DNA of 64,000 bases. It comes from Bathynomus jamesi. Lineage: Eukaryota > Arthropoda > Malacostraca > Isopoda > Cirolanidae. The stretch covers positions 62,001-126,000 of the forward strand of contig JAJOZX010009422.1 in the NCBI GenBank assembly GCA_023014485.1, written 5' to 3'. Position numbers and translations under genes: made by a program. Positions within the stretch are counted from its first letter, which is position 1. Each line of letters starts with the position of its first letter. Positions 57,833 through 64,000 of this stretch are shown piece after piece. A model generated the notes under the pieces. The model worked only from the letters and a program-made list of their open reading frames with translations. It had not been told where the DNA came from and did no database searches.

Positions 57833-58038
57833 TCATTCCTCGATGACCTGGCATTCGTTGGACCGGATGTGAGCCAATATCTCGACCTTGATATTCAGGT
57901 CACTGGGTTGGCTGCGCGGTAAAGCCTCCAAATCGTCGTCATTTATTTGCCTTTCATCAAAGCTGTCTCGAAAAGTAGTTATAATACGATCAAGTTCCGG
58001 ATCGGTCCTTATGGAGAAATTAACAGGATTAGTCCATA
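57833..58038 (-). CDS. Candidate terminal exon of a small two-exon gene
   Basis: A minus-strand frame without ATG reads WTNPVNFSIRTDPELDRIIT, then DERQINDDDLEALPRSQPSD and IKVEILAHIRSNECQVIEE-stop at 57833-57835. It is rich in Asp/Glu and hydrophilic. A 3' splice-like ttcag precedes it, although the polypyrimidine tract is weak. Joined to the exon ending at 58821 it keeps one frame, giving about 74 residues starting MKTALK. An attaaa poly(A)-type signal follows about 60 bp downstream. No family recognised. It adjoins Maverick copy 2 and could be a host or element accessory gene. Confidence 0.4.
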
Positions 58039-58084
58039 CTGAACCTTTTTTAATTAAAGTTAAATTAAATTAAAGTTTAATTAA

Positions 58085-58620
58085 AGAGTTACAATAAGAG
58101 AAAATGCCGAGTAGGGTGCCCTGGCAAATTATAATCACAAAGCAGATACGTGACAGGTTTCAAAAGTAAGATTAGCTGGATGTGCATCGAATCATCTGCC
58201 AGCATCGAGTAACGAGCCCGGTTTTAACACATCCCATCCATATATATATATATATATATGGGGAGAGAGTTGCAATAAGAGAAAATACCGATTAGGGCGT
58301 CCGGGGCAAATAATAGTCACAAAGCAGATATCCTAACAGGGCTCAAAGGTAAATTAGCTGGATGTGCTACGCATCATCTGCCTGCACCGGGTAACGAGCC
58401 CGGGACCGCTGTCAAATCTTAAAAGTTTTTAATAATTCTAAAATCCTACCTGTAGAACTTTCTATAAATTTTTAAATAATCAGTAACAAGCGTTTAATAA
58501 AATTTCACTTTCAGATAATAAAATTCACTGTCTAAATGACGTTATCACGAAGGGAGATTAACTGGGTGTGCTACACATCGTCTGCCTGCACCGGGCCTCG
58601 ACCCCTGGGCAGATATCCTT
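58085..58620. repeat. Tandem repeat family inside the candidate intron
   Basis: Units near 58085-58215 and 58262-58405 share aataagagaaaat, cacaaagcagata, agctggatgtgc, catctgcc and aacgagcccggg, separated by (TA)n. A partial third unit lies near 58550-58620. A related piece, inverted (gcgtagcacacccagctt), lies at 61712-61729, so the family is dispersed and SINE-like. Confidence 0.75.
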
Positions 58621-58820
58621 TCACTTCGTTTTATTACGGCTTTTTATAAATTATAACACTTGCACTGAATGAAACGATAAATATATATAGCCCTGCCTTC
58701 CGCTTAAATCACAAACTAGTTTTTCAAAACGCATTTATTATGGCTTTTTATAAATTAACTAACAGGCACTGAAGGAAACGAAGTGTATAACTCGATTCAC
58801 AAATAAAATTAATTACTTAC

Positions 58821-58994
58821 ATTTTAATGCCGTCTTCATCGGCTGTTTCTCGCCGTCACAAATTTCTGCAATGCTTTGTGTTGAAAGTAGGGCGTTCCGG
58901 TCTGCCGCTGCGAAAAGATGAAGTGTAGCCCCGCGTAGTAATCCCCATCTTCAAACATCTGCGGGTAGCCGTAAAGCTGTTGTGATTGGCTCAT
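58821..58994 (-). CDS. Candidate first exon with a 52-codon ORF overlapping a second start
   Basis: On the minus strand an ATG at 58994 in good context (atcaccatgag) opens MSQSQQLYGYPQMFEDGDYY, then LHFIFSQRQTGTPYFQHKAL and ends at TGA 58836-58838. That TGA overlaps another ATG (atga), which opens MKTALK and runs to a consensus splice donor gtaagt at 58815-58820. The base composition is much more even than in the surroundings. TATA and CCAAT boxes lie upstream. It may be a real two-cistron transcript, an upstream ORF, or one protein with a one-base error. No family recognised. Confidence 0.42.
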
Positions 58995-59058
58995 GGTGAT
59001 ATCTGTGGTTACTCGCTGATAAATAAAACTCTTGTGGATTCCAGATGAAAAAGCCCCC

Positions 59059-59067
59059 TTTTATATA
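59059..59067 (-). promoter_or_regulatory. TATA box of the candidate small gene
   Basis: tatataaaa on the minus strand, 65-73 bases upstream of the ATG at 58994, leaving room for a transcription start near 59035 and a leader of about 40 bases. A CCAAT motif (ggccaatagg) lies about 50 bases further upstream, at 59116-59120. Confidence 0.5.
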
Positions 59068-59160
59068 CGCTATCCTAATTGTAAACATTCAAAATAGCCA
59101 AATCACGAGTTTCCTATTGGCCGTCGGTGAAATGTGGGTGGAGCATAACGTGTAAGGTAA

Positions 59161-59310
59161 GCGTGACTTGCCACGAACCAGAGGTCCTGGTGCTCCGCCG
59201 ACTGGGGTGTAATTGCTGATCCGTGAATTCTGGGGCGTGTCAGATATAACTTACGCATTCCATAGATTTCTTCCAGAAATGATTCGTAGAGAGAGATAGA
59301 GAGAGAGAGA

Positions 59311-59358
<48 letters not shown>

Positions 59359-59877
59359 GAGATAGAGAAAGAAAGAGAGATAGAGAGGTCGAAGTATGAT
59401 AAACATCCATTTTATTACCTCAATTGTGGTGTGTATATATATATATATATATAGAGGGACTTGGCGACGTTGGAAGATACATTTGGAAGTCGGGGCAATT
59501 CGCTTTGGTTTAAAGTTTATGGTGTCGACAGATTGGCTTGTAATGAATATCTATTTTGTCTACTAACCAATTGTGCCGATATATATATATGTATATATAT
59601 ATGAAGGGTTTTACAACCATCTAAAATAATTAAAAAAAATTAATTTTGAGCGGATGTATGCTTAACATGTTTTATTACCTTGCCTATGGTATATCTATAT
59701 ATTATATAATATATATATATATAATATATATATATATATGAGGGATTTAGCGAGATTGGAAGATAAATTTGAAAATCAGGGCAGTCCCTCATATATATAT
59801 ATATAAATATATATTATATATATATATATGAGGGATTTAGCGAGATTGGAAGATAAATTTGGAAGTCAGGGCAGTCC

Positions 59878-59924
<47 letters not shown>

Positions 59925-60070
59925 TATATGAGGGATTTTACAACCATCTAGAACTGAAAATATATTAAAATTTAATTGTGGAGGGTTTATGGAGAGAATG
60001 GCTGTATCATAAATTTCTGTTTTATCTTCCCTGTGGTGTATATATATATACACACACACACCGGTATGTA

Positions 60071-60104
<34 letters not shown>

Positions 60105-60130
60105 CACACCGGTGTGTATATATATATATA
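59161..60130. repeat. GA and AT microsatellites with embedded short hairpin repeats
   Basis: (GA)n at 59286-59389 and several (TA)n runs between 59431 and 60130. Between the TA runs sit recurring unique cores. Type one is gagggatttagcgagattgg...cagtccctc, about 51 bp, at 59739-59790 and 59829-59880, with a diverged copy near 59453-59510. Type two starts gagggattttacaaccatct, at 59928 and, diverged, at 59604. Type one is bounded by inverse gaggga/tccctc and TA runs. Confidence 0.8.
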
Positions 60131-61032
60131 GGGCGTCCCAAAAAAATGTATACACACTTTAAATACTTATAAAGGCAGTGTTTATTAAAATACATTTCAT
60201 TTTCAAAATGTAATAGAATCTACAGACATTATTATAATTGTTTTGTCAAGCCTGTTTTCAAACTGACGTCCGTTCTGGTCCAGGCACTGCTGATAACGCG
60301 AAGCAATGGAATCGCAAACATCACGAAACATTTCGTTTGGTATTTGTGTGCATTTTCGTTCATGGCTGCTCTCAATTCAGCGACTGTTGCAGGTTTTATA
60401 GCGTAGACTTTGTCTTTTAAGTATCCCCATAAAAAAAAGTCTAGTGGTGTGAGGTCTGGTGAACGCGGAGGGTATTCTACGAAACCCCTTCGTCCAATCC
60501 ACATCCACATCGTGCCAAGTACCACTCGCAATACTCCACTCTTCGGTCCGGATCATCTTCATTAATAGCATGGACTAATCTTGGAATGTAACTTTTCCAT
60601 TGACAGCGCTTCAAAATGCGTTGGACAGACGATTCTGAAATTCCTACCTCACGACTCGCTTGCCGCACAGATTTTCTTGGACTTTGGTGATACGTTTCCA
60701 GTACTCTTTCTTGCTTTGTGGGGCTTGTCGATGTCGTGGTCTTCCGGAACGCTTCTTGTGGACATTCTGAACAGTTCCATCGGCTTCAAACTTATCTCTA
60801 ATTCGAGTGATGGTAAGTCGCGTTGGTGGATCTTTTTGAAACTCCCTCCTAAACTGTCTTTGCACTTCAACTGCGTTTTCACACTTCCAGTAGCATTTTA
60901 GAATTAATTTCCTTTGTTCAAAGCTTAGTCTGACTGCCATTATTAATTCTAATGGGTTTAACTTGGAAAGAAAGAAACATCAATTGAGCTATCAGCTGTT
61001 AAAGTGTGTATACATTTTTTTGGGACGCCCTG
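60131..61032 (-). mobile_element. Internally deleted Tc1/mariner-type element
   Basis: Ends gggcgtcccaaaaaaatgta (left) and its inverse at 61012-61031, flanked by TA-rich DNA. About 900 bp against 1,211 for the related full-length element at 32155, so roughly 300 bp of the transposase gene are missing. Confidence 0.88.
60232..60940 (-). pseudogene. Tc1/mariner-type transposase lacking its catalytic middle
   Basis: Starts MAVRLSFEQRKLILKCYWKC and has [18 protein letters not shown] and a helix-turn-helix-like [10 protein letters not shown]. It runs to [13 protein letters not shown] and then directly to [20 protein letters not shown]. The segment that should carry the first two catalytic Asp is gone, so it cannot transpose itself. 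The ends are intact enough to be mobilised in trans. Confidence 0.85.
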
Positions 61033-62640
61033 TATATATATATATATATATATATATTAATGGTGGACCGGATGTCAGTTTTTCGACATCTGTGGATGCA
61101 GATGCGGATCTTTAATTTCAATATCGGCGGATGCAGATGCGGATATTTAGTTAATCTATCAATATATGTAATTATGAATATATGACATAATTTTTCAAAT
61201 TTCGTGATATTACTATTATGGCAGGCAAAGCATAAGAATTAAAATTTATATTAATGTTTTCATTATGATAAAAATAATAAACTTTCTCAAGAGTTTTAGC
61301 CACAGAAAATTCAATGAAACAAGTTTCATTCAATTTTCTATTTTACCAAGTATTTATATTTTGAGGTTTATATATTTGTTTGTTCATTACTAATTAATAC
61401 TTTACATGAAATGTGCATGACTGGGCCTTATAAGCTACTTTATAAGCTAATTTAATTGTAAATTGTATAATTTATTAGAGGATATATTCGCATACATAAT
61501 ATCCGCAGTCAGAAGTGCGGATGCGGATGTTAAAAATGATGCGGATATCCGCAGATGGATGAAAAAAAATTGTACAAAAAATGAGAACCGCATCGGAGCC
61601 GTGCTCGAGGCCCGGTGATTGCAACCGGTGCTCGGTAAACGAACATCCTTTCGCATGTTGTTGGAATAATGTGCAGTGTAAAGAACTCTGTGTAATTCTT
61701 TTATTATTAAATGCGTAGCACACCCAGCTTCCGCATAGTTGTTTGGTAGATAAAATGGGTACTCTGGGTGACCTAGTGGTTAAGATGCTGGGGTGCTGGA
61801 TTTCCTGTTAAATCGTAGGTCTAGGATAGGCTGAAAAGTTTGACTATCGTCTGAATGAACAATTCGGGTAGGTCCGGATTCCCCGTTAAACTGTAGGCCT
61901 AGGGTGAGGTGAAAAGGCGGACCATCGTCAGAATGAACAATTCGGGTAGGTCCGATTTTTTGTCTTTCTTGGAATAAAAAGAAATGCTGTTTTGAAGGCA
62001 TTTTGTATAAGAAATGAATGACAAAAGTAACTCATCTATAATTAAATAATTAGTATATATAGCTGTGAATGTAATAATAGGGGATCTATGTGCGTTTGTG
62101 TGGGCTTGTTAAATGTTCAGGTGATGTATACATTGAGCCAACAGGCTGATAATGCCTGGAGGCACTGACTTCTACGCCAACTGGCGGATTTTGAGTTCTA
62201 AGTCAAGTGTTGCTACCATCAGATTACACCGTTTGGACTGTTTGGATGTGATAGAAGATTGAGGGACGTCTTTGTTTTCCGTGAAATACAAGTTTATTTA
62301 TGCAGAAACTTGAAATATATTTACAGTATTACGTCGTTACAATATATGAGAAAGAGAAAACTTCATCAACTTGAGTAGTCTAAGCATCATCATTCTGTTT
62401 GCATATACGTTTTGTGTTTCGTATTTATCAATTATTACGAAAGAAATCTTTTATAACTTGAAGAGCATAATCATTTTCATTAATCAATAAAGTAACATAA
62501 ATATCATCAACTGTTGCCGCAAAATAGAAGTCAACATCTTCCTTCCTTGAATAATCAATTTTAAAATTAGAAAGAGCCGTTTTGAGCAGAAAACTGAGAT
62601 TTGTTGATAAAAAACCTCTGAACAGTTAGCTAGAACAACG
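61033..62640. other. Gene-free stretch with dispersed short repeats
   Basis: (AT)n at 61032-61059. ggatgcagatgcggat-type repeats at about 61094-61150 and, partly as hairpins (gcggatatccgc), at 61499-61560. A two-unit repeat of about 78 bp sharing gaatgaacaattcgggtagg at 61806-61960. It is preceded by gggtgacctagtggttaag at about 61766, which resembles the A-box head of a tRNA-derived SINE. No open gene. Confidence 0.6.
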
Positions 62641-64000
62641 TGAAAAAAGTGTTAGCAGCTGACAAGGAAGAAGAGGCGACGTCAAACCGAAACATCAAAG
62701 CGCTGGTGGCCAAACTTCCTGAAATCTCCGTGCAGCGGGCTGTCTACGGTTGGCCAGACTGGCAGTCGACGGCCTGTTGCGTGGCACGGTCAGAGTGTCG
62801 ATCGGCTCCCGGGGCCGGACCTATTCTCAGCGTGCTATTTTTTCATTTACGGGGAGCAATTGCGTGCTCCCCGGACTACTCTTATTCTCCGGCGACATTA
62901 AGACTAACCCAGGCCCCACTACAACTAACACATGTCACCATACACAAAGACATAGACACAATAGGACCATAGTACACATGCAGAAGTATAATATATTAAC
63001 ATATTACAGTACAACGTCGATGGCCTCACAAACAAAATCATGCAACTTAGGGAATTCGTACACAAACAAAACATTCACATAGCACTTATACAAAAAACAA
63101 AACTAAAACGCACACACTAAACACCCACCATCCCTGATTTCACAGCGATCGGTCAAGATCGTACTGGGGGTAACGGGGGTGGGCTCAACACTTACATACG
63201 TAAAAACATTAGCTACATTGATGCCATCCAAAACATTACAAACACAATCCAAGCAGATAACACGATAAAAATACAGGCAGTTAACATTAAAACGCGCAAA
63301 ACACAACACCACACTAATCAACATTTACAACCCACCAGATAGTTCACCTCAGGAGCCAGCCATTTACAATCCACAGTTGCACAATCTGGCCTGTCTCACT
63401 AATGTCATCTTAGGAGGAGACTTCAACGCTAAAGACACTAGTTGGTACCTGCATAACCAAAGCAACACCAGAGGCGCCAACATAGCCACACAACTAAACA
63501 TCTTCTTCATTCTTAATAATACAGAAGAACATACACACATACCACATCAAGCAGGATATTGAAACTCCTCCCCAGACATAACGTTCTGTTCCCCCTCACT
63601 AGCAACACATACATACTGGAGAACAGAAAAACAACTGTCATCAGACCACCTGCCCATCATCATTACAACACGTTCTACACTCTGCCCCAACAGCTTAGGC
63701 CCATTTACAGAAATTACAAGAAAGCTGATTGGGAACAGTTCAAAATACAGACTGAGGAACAATTCACCACATTAAACAGCACACCCATCATAAACATCAA
63801 TAATGTAAACAAATACATACCCAGGGGCAACATTAGGAAATGCAACCCGAATTACATTAGAGAAATAAACCACCTCATAAAGCAACGTAACAACCTCAAA
63901 CACAACACACAAACACCACACACAGAAACCATAAAACAGCAGATACAACAGCTCAACACAGAAATAAACAAAAACTCAAAGAAAAACAAACATAAACATT
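62641..64000 (+). pseudogene. LINE 5' region with 2A-like motif and AP endonuclease, runs off the window
   Basis: A frame from about 62750 holds SFTGSNCVLPGLLLFSGD and the 2A-like IKTNPGP (GDIKTNPGP at 62891-62917). A frame change near 62990 follows, then QYNVDGLTNKIMQLREFVHK, the start of an AP-type endonuclease, and more breaks. NVILGGDFNAKDTSW lies at 63410-63446 and SSDHLPIIITT near 63640. The endonuclease nicks target DNA. The 2A-like motif could separate an N-terminal piece during translation, as in several invertebrate LINEs. Asn/Thr/His-rich codon use matches the LINE at 25959-27687, so they may be one family. Confidence 0.78.

Noticed and set aside
61766..61840. Possible tRNA gene
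   Set aside because: The head resembles an A box, but no B box, acceptor stem or cloverleaf could be drawn. A SINE-like origin is more likely.

Overview
This is eukaryotic DNA, most likely from an arthropod and plausibly a crustacean. It is AT-rich, full of AT, GA and GT microsatellites, and packed with decayed mobile elements. I see no conserved multi-exon host gene with confidence. The one candidate for ordinary expression is a compact two-exon locus at about 57.8-59.1 kb, minus strand, with CCAAT and TATA boxes.

The backbone is two decayed copies of one Maverick/Polinton (adintovirus-like) element in opposite orientation. Copy 1 covers about 4.3-29.4 kb and copy 2 about 45.9-57.6 kb. Each has a capsid-side arm: packaging ATPase, a small basic protein, a mid-sized conserved protein, an rve integrase with chromodomain, penton-like minor capsid, core-like basic protein, major capsid and adenain-like protease. 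This arm is divergent from a replication arm: protein-primed family B DNA polymerase followed by unrecognised genes called A, B and C here. The replication arms face each other across 16.5 kb of younger elements. Nearly every Maverick gene is broken. The ATPase of copy 2 and gene C of copy 1 are still open.

Copy 1 is split by four insertions that copy 2 lacks, so copy 2 acts as the empty site: a hAT-like transposon (6,680-9,409, 8-bp duplication), a BEL/Pao LTR retrotransposon (11,086-18,106, 5-bp duplication), a DD37E Tc1/mariner-type element (23,365-24,738, TA) and a 5'-truncated LINE (25,959-27,687, 13-bp duplication). Subtracting them leaves about 12.2 kb, close to the 11.7 kb of copy 2.

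Between the copies lie a LINE remnant (30.0-31.9 kb), a Tc1/mariner-type element (32,155-33,365), a DD34D mariner (about 33,396-34,740), a second hAT-like transposon (36,875-39,900) and a LINE fragment (41.7-44.8 kb) carrying a nested DD34D mariner (43,084-44,444). Right of copy 2 are the two-exon locus, an AT-rich repeat field, an internally deleted Tc1/mariner-type element (60,131-61,032), short dispersed repeats, and the 5' part of a LINE with a 2A-like motif that runs off the window. The left edge holds a frameshifted fragment of a repetitive invertebrate gene and a 332-bp tandem duplication.
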